Below, in pieces: positions 35,693 through 43,465 of a stretch of DNA of 64,000 nt. Each line of letters starts with the position of its first letter. The stretch's first letter is position 1. This DNA comes from Mesorhizobium sp. B2-3-12 (GTDB lineage: Bacteria; Pseudomonadota; Alphaproteobacteria; Rhizobiales; Rhizobiaceae). The stretch lies in assembly GCF_006442205.1 (NCBI RefSeq), contig NZ_VFVR01000004.1, forward strand, positions 124,001 through 188,000. The letters are read 5' to 3'. Below the pieces are notes generated by a model, which was not told the DNA's origin, searched no databases, and saw only the letters and a list, made by a program, of their open reading frames with translations. A program made the position numbers and the translations under genes.

Positions 35693-36422
35693 GCGCCAGC
35701 TCCGCCGCCGTGCGTGGCGCCATGGCTTTCAACAATTCGGCCGGCGTCGAGGTCCCACGCTCTTCGGTGCGCACCACGTTGCCGCCGCGCAGGATCGAGA
35801 TGCGATCCGACAGCGACATCACTTCATCCATTCTGTGGGTGATGAACAGGATGAGGCAACCTTCGGCGGCGAGCGAGCGCATCAGCAGAAACACCGACTC
35901 GCGGTCGGCGAAATCGAGCGCGGCGGTGACCTCGTCGAGGATTAGAATTTTTGGGCTACGCACGACCGCACGCGCGAGGACGACGAGTTGCTGCGCGGCG
36001 AGCGGCAGCAGGCCGGCGGGCGTGTCGAGCGGAACGTCGGTGACGGCGAAGCGTTTGAGCGCGGCGGCAGCCCTGTCGCGGCGTTCGTTGCGCGGCACCG
36101 TGCGCCGCACCAGTCCATCGAGACCAAGCAGAATGTTGTCGGTCACGCTGCGGTCCGGCGCGATCAGCACTTCCTGGAAGACGGTCGCGAAGCCCTGCGC
36201 CTTGAAGGCCGAGGGGTTGCCCCCCGAGAACGGCTTGCCTTGCAAAAGAATCGCGCCGCTGTCCGGCTGCACGATGCCGGACAACAGCTTGACCATCGTG
36301 CTCTTGCCTGAGCCGTTCTCGCCCAGGATGGTGTGAATGGTGCCCGCCCGGAACGCAATCGAGGCATCCGCGAGCGCGACCGTCTCACCATAGCGTTTGG
36401 ATATGTTTCTGATTTCAAGCAT
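35685..36422 (-). CDS. CUT2 ATPase, first (N-terminal RbsA-like) half as own gene
   Basis: A 245-residue protein equal to the N-terminal half of RbsA. Walker A GENGSGKST (34-42) and Walker B ILILDE (158-163) are intact, and the switch histidine is in FITHRMDE. The signature is weak, LPLAAQQ (138-144) in place of LSGGQQ. It complements the second-half protein encoded next. I choose the ATG coding MLEIRNISKRYG; a possible ATG 23 codons upstream would force an intergenic hairpin to be translated. The gene stops inside the start of the second-half gene, exactly at the linker between the two halves of RbsA. Confidence 0.87.
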   Translation of the reverse strand: MLEIRNISKRYGETVALADASIAFRAGTIHTILGENGSGKSTMVKLLSGIVQPDSGAILLQGKPFSGGNPSAFKAQGFATVFQEVLIAPDRSVTDNILLGLDGLVRRTVPRNERRDRAAAALKRFAVTDVPLDTPAGLLPLAAQQLVVLARAVVRSPKILILDEVTAALDFADRESVFLLMRSLAAEGCLILFITHRMDEVMSLSDRISILRGGNVVRTEERGTSTPAELLKAMAPRTAAELAHG

Positions 36423-36443
36423 GCCGTGTTTCGAAGCTGGCTG

Positions 36444-36467
36444 GCCGGCTTCCCGAAGGGAGCCGGC
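36444..36467. other. Hairpin between CUT2 binding protein and ATPase genes
   Basis: GCCGGCT (36444-36450) pairs with AGCCGGC (36461-36467), with further CCC/GGG pairing inside. It lies in the 81-base gap after the binding-protein stop on the minus strand, with no T-run. Like the hairpin at 29810-29837 it sits just after a binding-protein gene, where it could favour the binding protein over the rest of the transporter. Confidence 0.55.
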
Positions 36468-36503
36468 TAGCTGGTCTGTCGCGGACGTCACTTCGAGCGG
36501 GCG

Positions 36504-37691
36504 CTATTTTGCACAGGCATCCGGCACCTTCGAATAGTCCCAGCCCTTGGTCGGTGCCGGGTTGGAGAAATAGGCGTCGAGCCATTCCTCCGGCATCGGA
36601 TCCTTCGGCGGGATCGGGAAGATCGAGACGGCATCCGTCGTCATGCAGTCCTTGTACCAGGCGCCGAGATCGGCGTTGTGTACCGGCGGGATCGGTATGA
36701 GCAGCGTGTTCAGCTTCGGCTTCTGGCCGTCGAGCATGCGCTCGCCGACGCGAAACAACGTCTGCGCGGTCCAGTGCGGCAACACCGCATGGCCCTCGAA
36801 ACGGTATTTCTCCGGGTTGGCCTTCCAGTAGCCCAACGCATCACCGGTGATCGAGCCGGTGATCAGCGGCGCTGGCCGGCCGGCCTCGGCAAAGGCCTCC
36901 GCGACGACGCGGCTTTCGCTGCCGGTTGTCCACACAGCATCGATCGGCGCCGGGTTGGTCGCGATCGCCTGCAGCACCACGGTCTTGGTGACGTTCGCCG
37001 TCCAGTTGCCGTTGACGTTGCGCGAGACCTTGAGTTTGGGGTTCTCGGCAAGCGCCTTGTCGGCGCCCTGGCGCTCCTGCACGACGATCGGGTGGCCGGC
37101 AATGCCTTCGACCAAAAGGATGCTGGCCCCATCCGGCTCAGCCTTGCCGATCGCCGTCATCATGTCATAGCCCCAGCGCGCATAGTTGGAATCGACATTG
37201 ATCGCGTTCGGGCTGGTCACCGACCCGGCCGCCGTTATGAACGGAATGCCTGCCTTGGCGGCGGCGTCGATCGCATCGTCAAGTGCCGCCGCCGAGCCCG
37301 GGATCGAGGTGATGATCGAGCACTTCTTGTCGATGAAGGCGCGGATCTGATTGATCTGCTGGCTGGCGTCGTTGTTGGAGTCCGATACTTCGAAGCTGGA
37401 CACGGTGCCGTCGGCGATCAGCCCGTCGACAAGCCGCTTCAGTTCCTTGGTGACGGTCACCCGCCACGGATTGCCCTGGTAGGATTCCGAGTGGCACCAT
37501 TTCCACGGCTTGGGCGGCGGGGTGAAATTGTCCCAGGCCGAAGGCAGCACCTTCTGTGGCGCGCCGTCATATTGCGCCTTGAGTTCATCAGGCAGCCCAC
37601 CGATGACGCCTTGTACATCCTGGGCAAGAGCATTTGTCGCAAGCGAGGCCAGCGCGGTTGCGGCCAACAGGCCGCGGATCATGTTCTTCAT
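36504..37691 (-). CDS. CUT2 sugar ABC transporter substrate-binding protein
   Basis: A 395-residue type I periplasmic binding protein with a Sec signal (MKNMIRGLLAATALASLATN then ALA, cut near residue 23). The RbsB-like fold shows in SDSNNDASQQINQIRAFIDK and the later VNVDSNYA-like region. It is longer than RbsB (about 295 residues), as in a subgroup of rhizobial sugar binders. It lies directly before the split ATPase genes and 24 bases after the orphan binding-like gene. Confidence 0.87.
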   Translation of the reverse strand: MKNMIRGLLAATALASLATNALAQDVQGVIGGLPDELKAQYDGAPQKVLPSAWDNFTPPPKPWKWCHSESYQGNPWRVTVTKELKRLVDGLIADGTVSSFEVSDSNNDASQQINQIRAFIDKKCSIITSIPGSAAALDDAIDAAAKAGIPFITAAGSVTSPNAINVDSNYARWGYDMMTAIGKAEPDGASILLVEGIAGHPIVVQERQGADKALAENPKLKVSRNVNGNWTANVTKTVVLQAIATNPAPIDAVWTTGSESRVVAEAFAEAGRPAPLITGSITGDALGYWKANPEKYRFEGHAVLPHWTAQTLFRVGERMLDGQKPKLNTLLIPIPPVHNADLGAWYKDCMTTDAVSIFPIPPKDPMPEEWLDAYFSNPAPTKGWDYSKVPDACAK

Positions 37692-37715
37692 TTTGTCTCC
37701 TCCGTTCGGTTTGGT

Positions 37716-38885
37716 TCAGGCTCCTCCACCGGCAGCGCCGGACACCTGCGCCGGAGAGTTGTCCCGGAACAGGCTGATGAGATCGGCGACCACCTGGCCA
37801 GCCGAATGGCCCGATGTCATGCCGGAATTGATGCGATCGGACGCCGCTTGCTGGAACGCCATGTAGCCGTCATGGCGCGGCCGCACCCATGCGCCCTCCA
37901 GCGTCGCGCGCGTGTCCCGATAGAAGTTGCCGGCCGCTTCGTTGATGGTCCGGTCTTCCCAGGCAGCCGCATGGCCGGGTTGACCGCCGGCTGCGGCATA
38001 GGGCCCACGCTGGACATCGCCGCTGGCGACCCAGTAGGCAAAATCGATCGCGGCCGCCTTGGCTTTCGAGAAGGCCGACACCGCTATTCCGGTGCCGCCG
38101 AGCGCCGAACCGATAGGGCCGCCGGCACCGACAACCGGCATGTCCGCGAAGGCCAGGCGATGGGTGCGAAAACCGGCAACGGCGTAGGGAACATAGCCGT
38201 AGATCAGCGGTGCGCAGACGAACCGGGAGTGGGCCTCCGCCATCCGTTCAAAAACGGCGATCGGGTCCATCTCGAGACAGGCTGGATCGACCAGCGCCGC
38301 GATCTCACGCATCCTTTCGAAGACTTCTGTGCCTGTCTCGACATCGATGAGATCGTGGGACGGGTCGGTCCCGCAAGGGCGTCCCAGATTGCCGGCCAGC
38401 GTGTAGAAGGTCATCAGCGAGTGAGGCGGCCGCAACGGGAGCAGCACGCGGCCCTGCCGTGCGAGATCGAGCACCTCGCGCCAAGTCGCCGCCGGCGCTT
38501 CCAGCGCGTCCGGCCGCCAGGCCTGCACCTGCGCCGCCGCGTCGATCGGAAACGCCCATTGCCGGCCCTGCCAGCTGTAGCTCGGATAGGACTGGCCGAC
38601 GCTGCCCGAGGCGAGCGCCGTGCGCTCCGCCTCGCGGCCGGCGACGTCGAGCGGTTCAAGGCAGCGCTCCGCCGTGATCTGGCCGACATGCGGATGATCT
38701 ATGACGATCAAATCATAGGCGCGCGCCAGTTCCTCGACCGGGAAGGATTCGAAATCCTGCAGCGAGCGCTTGTCCCACGCGACGGCAACGCCGGTTTTCC
38801 GCTCCCACAGGGATGAACACGCGACCATCGGATCGTAGCCGCGTGGGTGGCTCCAGGTCATGCCCTTGAGTTTACGCACGCTCAC
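37716..38885 (-). CDS. Orphan solute-binding-like protein without signal peptide
   Basis: A protein of about 389 residues resembling extracellular solute-binding family 1 proteins (LIVIDHPHVGQ; WQGRQWAFPIDAAAQVQAWRPD; GTGIAVSAFSKAKAAAIDFAYW). The N-terminus (VSVRKLKGMTWSHPRGYDP) is not a signal peptide, so the product should be cytoplasmic unless exported in another way. The GTG at 38885 overlaps the CoA-transferase stop and has GGAG eight bases upstream; an internal ATG at 38861 is possible. It has no permease of its own class nearby: the adjacent CUT2 system has its own binder. It may have become an intracellular sensor or carrier for a pathway compound. Function unknown. Confidence 0.7.
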   Translation of the reverse strand: MSVRKLKGMTWSHPRGYDPMVACSSLWERKTGVAVAWDKRSLQDFESFPVEELARAYDLIVIDHPHVGQITAERCLEPLDVAGREAERTALASGSVGQSYPSYSWQGRQWAFPIDAAAQVQAWRPDALEAPAATWREVLDLARQGRVLLPLRPPHSLMTFYTLAGNLGRPCGTDPSHDLIDVETGTEVFERMREIAALVDPACLEMDPIAVFERMAEAHSRFVCAPLIYGYVPYAVAGFRTHRLAFADMPVVGAGGPIGSALGGTGIAVSAFSKAKAAAIDFAYWVASGDVQRGPYAAAGGQPGHAAAWEDRTINEAAGNFYRDTRATLEGAWVRPRHDGYMAFQQAASDRINSGMTSGHSAGQVVADLISLFRDNSPAQVSGAAGGGA

Positions 38886-40042
38886 AGGCCGAACTCCGCG
38901 CGGATTTTGGCACTGTGCTCGCCGATACGCGGTGCCGCCCGATCGACCTTGGCCCTGATGCCGTCGACCCTGAGCGGCGAACTGGTGGTGAGGATCGACA
39001 CGTCGTCCTCGCGCGTCACCGTCTGCAGCATGTCGAGCGACTGGAAGCCCTCGCTTGCGAGCATCTCGGGCCAGGTCAGCACCTTGGCGCACCAGATGTC
39101 GGCCGGCTCCAGGATGGCGAGCCACTCGTCGATGCTCCTGGTCGCAATCCTCTGCGCGATGATCGCCTTGATGTCGTCGCGCGCGGTGAACCAGGATGTC
39201 GGTCTGTCGCGATAGGGGGCCAGTTCGCTGAGCGACAACAGATCGGCGAGCTTGGGGATCGGCGTCATTGCGATGGCGAGGTAGCCGTCCTTGGCCGGAT
39301 AGACGCCGTAAGGCGCCGACAGATAGGCATGCGCGCTGCGGAAGCTGGAGCGCCTGGGCAGGCGGCGGCCATCATTGAGATGCGTGGTCAGCACCTCGAA
39401 CTGGAAATCGACCAGCGCCTCCAGAAGGCTGGTCTCGATGTGGCTGCCCTGGCCGGTAATGCCGCGCCGCACCAATGCGGCCAGTATACCTTGGGCGCAG
39501 GCAGCGCCCGCCAGCATGTCGCCAATGGCGAGGCCGAACGGCACCGGCCCCTGGTCCTCGTCGCCGTTCAGCCACATCACGCCCGAACGCGACTGGGCCA
39601 GCAGATCCTGGCCCGGCCGCTTGACCCACGGACCTTCCTCGCCATAGCCACTGATCGAGGCATAGACCAGGCGCGGATTGATCTGGCGGACGGCTTCGTA
39701 ATCGAGGCCGAGGCGCTCGATGACACCCGGCCGGAAATTCTGGATCAGCACGTCGGCCTTGGCCAGCAGGCCGCGCAGTGCCGTGAGGTCCGCCTCATTC
39801 TTCAAATCGATGGCAAGACTTTCCTTGGCCCGGTTGATGGCGTGGAAGATGGTGGAATCGCCGCCGATCTCGGTGTCGCTGAGATAGAGCCGGCGCGACA
39901 GGTCGCCGCCATCGGGCCGCTCGATCTTGATCACGCGGGCGCCGAGGTCGAGCAGTCTGAGCGAGCAATAGGGCCCGGACAGGAACTGGCTCATGTCGAC
40001 GACGACGAGACCAGCGAGCGGCAAATCGGCTGCTGCCGGCAT
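38882..40042 (-). CDS. CaiB/BaiF (type III) CoA transferase
   Basis: A 386-residue class III CoA transferase. The N-terminus LAGLVVVDMSQFLSGPYCS and the later RPGVIERLGLDYE and SISGYGEEGPWVKRPGQDLLAQ segments are hallmarks, and the conserved aspartate nucleophile should be in the GLAIGDMLAG segment near residue 170. It moves CoA between organic acids, so the pathway probably includes a CoA-activated acid. The start is the ATG two bases after the MaoC stop; a longer frame only shadows that gene. Formyl-, succinyl- or mesaconyl-type specificity cannot be told apart by eye. Confidence 0.88.
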   Translation of the reverse strand: MPAAADLPLAGLVVVDMSQFLSGPYCSLRLLDLGARVIKIERPDGGDLSRRLYLSDTEIGGDSTIFHAINRAKESLAIDLKNEADLTALRGLLAKADVLIQNFRPGVIERLGLDYEAVRQINPRLVYASISGYGEEGPWVKRPGQDLLAQSRSGVMWLNGDEDQGPVPFGLAIGDMLAGAACAQGILAALVRRGITGQGSHIETSLLEALVDFQFEVLTTHLNDGRRLPRRSSFRSAHAYLSAPYGVYPAKDGYLAIAMTPIPKLADLLSLSELAPYRDRPTSWFTARDDIKAIIAQRIATRSIDEWLAILEPADIWCAKVLTWPEMLASEGFQSLDMLQTVTREDDVSILTTSSPLRVDGIRAKVDRAAPRIGEHSAKIRAEFGL

Positions 40043-40044
40043 TG

Positions 40045-40596
40045 CTATTTCTCCGTCTTGCCGACGAAATCGGCAGGGTTGCGGTACTTCACCGTCTGCA
40101 GATGCTCGCAATAGAGAACGAGTTCGCCTTCGCCCTTGAATACCTCGTAGCTGGCGCGGATCAGCCCCATCTCCTTGTAGCGGGGCTGCTTGTCGAGATT
40201 GGAACGGATCGAATAGATCGTATCGCCAATGAAGACGGGCTTTATGAAGCGCAGCTTGTCGTAGCCATAGGAAAAGGCGTTGACGCAGTTGGTGGCGACC
40301 AGCCCCAGCCCCGCCGAGAAGACGAACGCGCCGGCAATCAGCCGCTTGCCGAAAATGCCCTCGCTCTCCGCGAACATCTGGTCCTGCACATAGGGATGGA
40401 TGTCGAGCACCAGCGTGTTGAAAAGGTGGCTGTCGCCCTCGGCCATCGTGCGCCGCAGCGAGCGAATTTTCTGGCCAACCGGCCAGTCTTCGTAAAACCA
40501 GTTCTCGGCGTTCCATACCGGCAACGCGGCATGATCGGCAGGCATATTGCTGGGGTGCGTCGAGGCAACGCCGACGGTCGGCGCGAAATCGTTCAT
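40045..40596 (-). CDS. MaoC-like hot-dog protein, copy 2, altered active site
   Basis: A 183-residue hot-dog fold protein paralogous to the one at 23873-24325. Both share [18 protein letters not shown] (one K/R change) and a GxxxxAG/HG-type helix end. Here the hydratase motif is changed: [10 protein letters not shown] keeps Asp65, but Val70 occupies the place of the catalytic histidine, and the helix after it reads FGKRLIAGA. An extra 25 or so residues precede the domain. It may have a different activity or serve as a partner subunit. It is the first gene of the minus operon 40596-33038 and is followed by the CoA transferase after two bases. Confidence 0.8.
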   Translation of the reverse strand: MNDFAPTVGVASTHPSNMPADHAALPVWNAENWFYEDWPVGQKIRSLRRTMAEGDSHLFNTLVLDIHPYVQDQMFAESEGIFGKRLIAGAFVFSAGLGLVATNCVNAFSYGYDKLRFIKPVFIGDTIYSIRSNLDKQPRYKEMGLIRASYEVFKGEGELVLYCEHLQTVKYRNPADFVGKTEK

Positions 40597-40700
40597 GGCT
40601 CAATCCATCGGTCTCGTGAGAGAGGCCGGGCAAGCATTCGAGCACGCATCAAGGCGCCTGATTGCACGACGTCTCCTCCCGTCAATCTTCTTTTATAAAT

Positions 40701-40715
40701 ACTATTTTCACATAT
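40701..40715. promoter_or_regulatory. AT-rich site between MaoC copy 2 and the lactonase gene
   Basis: The 201-base divergent gap contains an AT-rich core. Read on the minus strand, 40701-40715 gives ATATGTGAAAATAGT, similar to ATATGAAAAATCG in the iclR promoter (31309-31321). It could be another site for the same regulator. The likeness is partial and judged by eye. Confidence 0.3.
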
Positions 40716-40797
40716 GGGGTTGCGTTGCAAGCGAGGACAGGCGAAATTTTGGCTGTTCCGACAGCACTTCGAGGCTGGCGGGCAGGGGAGGAAAAAC

Positions 40798-41895
40798 ATG
40801 CGCAATGCCAGTCTGGTCTTCGTCGGCAGCCTGAACCGGGAGGCGCCTTATTTTCAGGGCGCGCGCGGCGTCGGCCTCGGGGTCTACAGCTTCGACGAGG
40901 AAACGCTGGAAACACGGAAACTGGCTGAGACCAACGACGTCGACAATCCGACATTCCTGTCGGTGACGCCGGACGGCTCGCGCATCTACGCCAATTCGGA
41001 AGTGTTTGCCTGGCGCGAGGGAACTGTGTCGGCCTACAGCTTCGATCGTCGCTCGGGCAGGCTCGCCTATCTGAACAAGCAGCCGTCGCTCGGCAGCATC
41101 ACGGCGCACAACACCATCACGCGTGATGGTACGAAATTGCTGGTCGCGAATTATGGTATGGGCGAGGGTGGGCCGGACCGCGCCGTGGCGGTCTATGGTT
41201 TCGACGGGGATGGCGCCTTGTCGGCCCCGTTGGCCGGCGTGTCGCACAAGGGCACCGGCCCCAACGCGGCGCGCCAGGAGCGTTCGCACGCCCACAGCGT
41301 CACCGAAACCATCGCCGGCGGAGTGGCCATCGTTGCCGATCTCGGCATCGACCGGTTGGTCTCCTATCGGATCGAGCAGGATGGCAATCTGACCAGACTT
41401 GCCGAATCCGCTCTGCCGCCCGGTGCAGGCCCACGCCATCTCGCGCTGCATCCGAACGGCCGCTTCGTTTTCGTCATGAACGAGCTGGATTCGACCATCA
41501 TTTCGATGACGCTCGACGAAACCATCGGCAAACTGTCGATCCTCGACGCCAAGCCGGCAGTGCCAGCCGAAGCGCGCAACGACAACCATTGCGCCGACAT
41601 CCAGATCTCGCCGGATGGCCGTTTCGTCTACGGTTCAAACCGCGGCCACGACAGCGTCGTGATCATGGCCGTCGATCAGGAGACCGGCGGCTTGAGCCTT
41701 GTCGACTATGTTCCTTGTGGGGGTGCCACGCCGCGCAACCTGGCGCTGACGCCATCGGGAGGCCATCTATTTTCCGCCAACCAGAACGCCGACCGTATCT
41801 CGATCTTCGCCCGCGACCCCGGCAGCGGCATGCTGACCGACACCGGGCGCGTCATCGAGATCGGCACGCCGATGTGCGTCAGGATCGTGGCTTGA
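40798..41895 (+). CDS. Lactonase of the 7-bladed beta-propeller (YbhE/Pgl) family
   Basis: A 365-residue beta-propeller protein like YbhE 6-phosphogluconolactonase and muconate cycloisomerase-type lactonases. Repeated blade segments read DNPTFLSVTPDGSRIYA, HLALHPNGRFVFVMNEL and DIQISPDGRFVYGSNRG. The HAHS segment around residue 164 is conserved in the family. GGAGGA precedes the ATG; a longer frame begins in the promoter. There is no signal peptide, so it acts in the cytoplasm, probably on a sugar lactone from this pathway. It would be a second lactonase next to the amidohydrolase at 32192. Confidence 0.85.
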   Translation: MRNASLVFVGSLNREAPYFQGARGVGLGVYSFDEETLETRKLAETNDVDNPTFLSVTPDGSRIYANSEVFAWREGTVSAYSFDRRSGRLAYLNKQPSLGSITAHNTITRDGTKLLVANYGMGEGGPDRAVAVYGFDGDGALSAPLAGVSHKGTGPNAARQERSHAHSVTETIAGGVAIVADLGIDRLVSYRIEQDGNLTRLAESALPPGAGPRHLALHPNGRFVFVMNELDSTIISMTLDETIGKLSILDAKPAVPAEARNDNHCADIQISPDGRFVYGSNRGHDSVVIMAVDQETGGLSLVDYVPCGGATPRNLALTPSGGHLFSANQNADRISIFARDPGSGMLTDTGRVIEIGTPMCVRIVA

Positions 41896-41920
41896 CCGCC
41901 CGCGGGCGGACTCGCCGGGC

Positions 41921-42913
41921 TCAGGCCTGTTGGATGGCCGAGAGTTTCCAGCTCGAGCCATTCTGACGCGTGAACGTCCACAACTCGGTCGTCTCCGTGG
42001 GATGATCCTCGTCGCCGTCGACGACCTTGCCGCTGGCCCGTTCGCGCGTCACATCGCGCGACTCGTAGCGCAATGCGGCGGTCGCATAGTCGCGGTCGTC
42101 CTCGCGCCAGCTTTCCGCGATGTCGGCCTGCAGCAGGTGGATGTCCGATACCTCGTTCCTGAGACCTTTCTGGGCGTTGTCGGCCAGTTCCTCGGACAGA
42201 TAGGACACCATCTCTGGCGTCACCGACCGGCGCAATGCGGCATGGTCCTCGCGGCCGAATGCTTCCTGGACCTCGGTCAGCAGCTGCTGGAACGCGTCCA
42301 GGTCGGTCTGGGCCAGCGTGATCTCCTCGAATCCGGTGGCAGCGGAGCCTCCGCCCGCCTCCCCGCCAAAGCCCGGAATCGTGAAGGAGCCAGCGCTGCC
42401 CGCGTCCTGCCGTTCCGTTGCGCGGTTCTCGAACCGTGAAGCCTGGGCATTGCCCATGCCGGCGAGCGCGGGGGCGGGACCTCGGGCGGATTGCGACCGG
42501 AAGAAGCGGATGGCCAGCATGATTGCGCCACCGATCAGCAGGGCCTGAAGCAGGAATCCAAACATGCCGGCGAGGCCGCCGAAACCTTGGCCCAGGAGCA
42601 GGCCGATCAGGCCGCCGATCAGCAGGCCGCGCATCATCGTTCCGCCGAAGCCGCTCATCAAGCCGGGCCTCTGCGGGCCGGCCTGCGGCTGCCGAGCCGC
42701 ATTGTTCACACCGGTGTTGGGCGTCATCGAACGCTCGACCGGCGCGGCCGGAGCCGGCGCCGTCCTGGTCGGCGGCGCCGACTGGAAGGTGCGCGTGCCA
42801 CGGCTGCCGAAACTGCCGCCCCGACGCGCCTCGGCATGATCGATCGCGACCATGGAGAAAGCGAGGAACAGGCCGGCAAGGAGGGTGACGAATCGGCTTG
42901 TACGGGAAATCAT
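41921..42913 (-). CDS. Tim44-domain membrane-associated protein
   Basis: A 330-residue protein with an N-terminal signal or anchor (residues about 8-28), a low-complexity Ala/Pro/Arg-rich stretch, and glycine-rich membrane segments (MMRGLLIGGLIGLLLGQGFGGLAGMFGF and following, about 92-130). A C-terminal Tim44-like domain starts near ITLAQTDLDAFQQLL. Alphaproteobacterial Tim44-like proteins (TimA) are thought to be inner-membrane proteins of unknown housekeeping role. It converges with the lactonase gene and seems unrelated to the catabolic islands. Confidence 0.87.
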   Translation of the reverse strand: MISRTSRFVTLLAGLFLAFSMVAIDHAEARRGGSFGSRGTRTFQSAPPTRTAPAPAAPVERSMTPNTGVNNAARQPQAGPQRPGLMSGFGGTMMRGLLIGGLIGLLLGQGFGGLAGMFGFLLQALLIGGAIMLAIRFFRSQSARGPAPALAGMGNAQASRFENRATERQDAGSAGSFTIPGFGGEAGGGSAATGFEEITLAQTDLDAFQQLLTEVQEAFGREDHAALRRSVTPEMVSYLSEELADNAQKGLRNEVSDIHLLQADIAESWREDDRDYATAALRYESRDVTRERASGKVVDGDEDHPTETTELWTFTRQNGSSWKLSAIQQA

Positions 42914-42983
42914 CGGGGGGACCTTTGTCGATGTGGTTTCGGAAATTCAGCAAGACGCCGGCCATCTGGCGGGCGTCATATGG

Positions 42984-43283
42984 TCAATCGAACAGCTCTT
43001 CGAAGAATGACTTTTTTCGCTTGGGATAGCGTTGGCCATGCGAGCGGGAATAGTCGTCGTCACGGTCGCGGCCATGGTGTGGCTGGGAGAACGCTGCCGG
43101 CTGTGGCTGCGGCGCGGGCGACGCCTCCCTGCCAGACCGTTCGACGATCTTGTCGAGTTCGCCTCGATCGAGCCAGACGCCGCGGCACTGCGGACAATAG
43201 TCGATCTCGATACCCTGGCGTTCGCTCATCACGAGCGCGACGCGGCAGGAGGGGCAAACCATACCAAGGAGGGAAGATGTCAT
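42984..43283 (-). CDS. TFIIB-type zinc ribbon protein
   Basis: A 99-residue protein with an N-terminal zinc ribbon made of Cys10, Cys13, Cys30 and Cys33 (CPSC...CPQC), followed by RGVWLDRGELDKIVER, the hallmark of the zf-TFIIB family. The C-terminal half is a charged, histidine-rich, probably disordered tail. Function is unknown. The 182 bases between it and the oxidoreductase gene hold only a short GC palindrome and no clear element. Confidence 0.88.
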   Translation of the reverse strand: MTSSLLGMVCPSCRVALVMSERQGIEIDYCPQCRGVWLDRGELDKIVERSGREASPAPQPQPAAFSQPHHGRDRDDDYSRSHGQRYPKRKKSFFEELFD

Positions 43284-43465
43284 GCGGGGCTCCTGACCAG
43301 AAAGAAGAGCCCTTGACCGAAAAGAATGGAAACGGGCCCGTTGAAGCGGTCCGACATCACGGTCGCCAGAAGCGACAGTCAGAGGGGCCCGGCCCGCACG
43401 GGAAAGTTAGGAATGCGAGGCGGCACCTTCAAGGGCGATTCTTGTCCGCAAGCGTGATTTGTTGC

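Noticed and set aside
36678..38816. A 712-codon open frame on the plus strand opposite the CUT2 binding-protein and orphan binder genes
   Set aside because: It is antisense to two well-supported genes, has arginine-rich composition without family motifs, and is a by-product of high GC content.
38882..40645. A 587-codon version of the CoA transferase that includes an N-terminal extension
   Set aside because: The extension lies over the MaoC gene in another frame and looks non-protein-like; the ATG at 40042 gives a normal family length.
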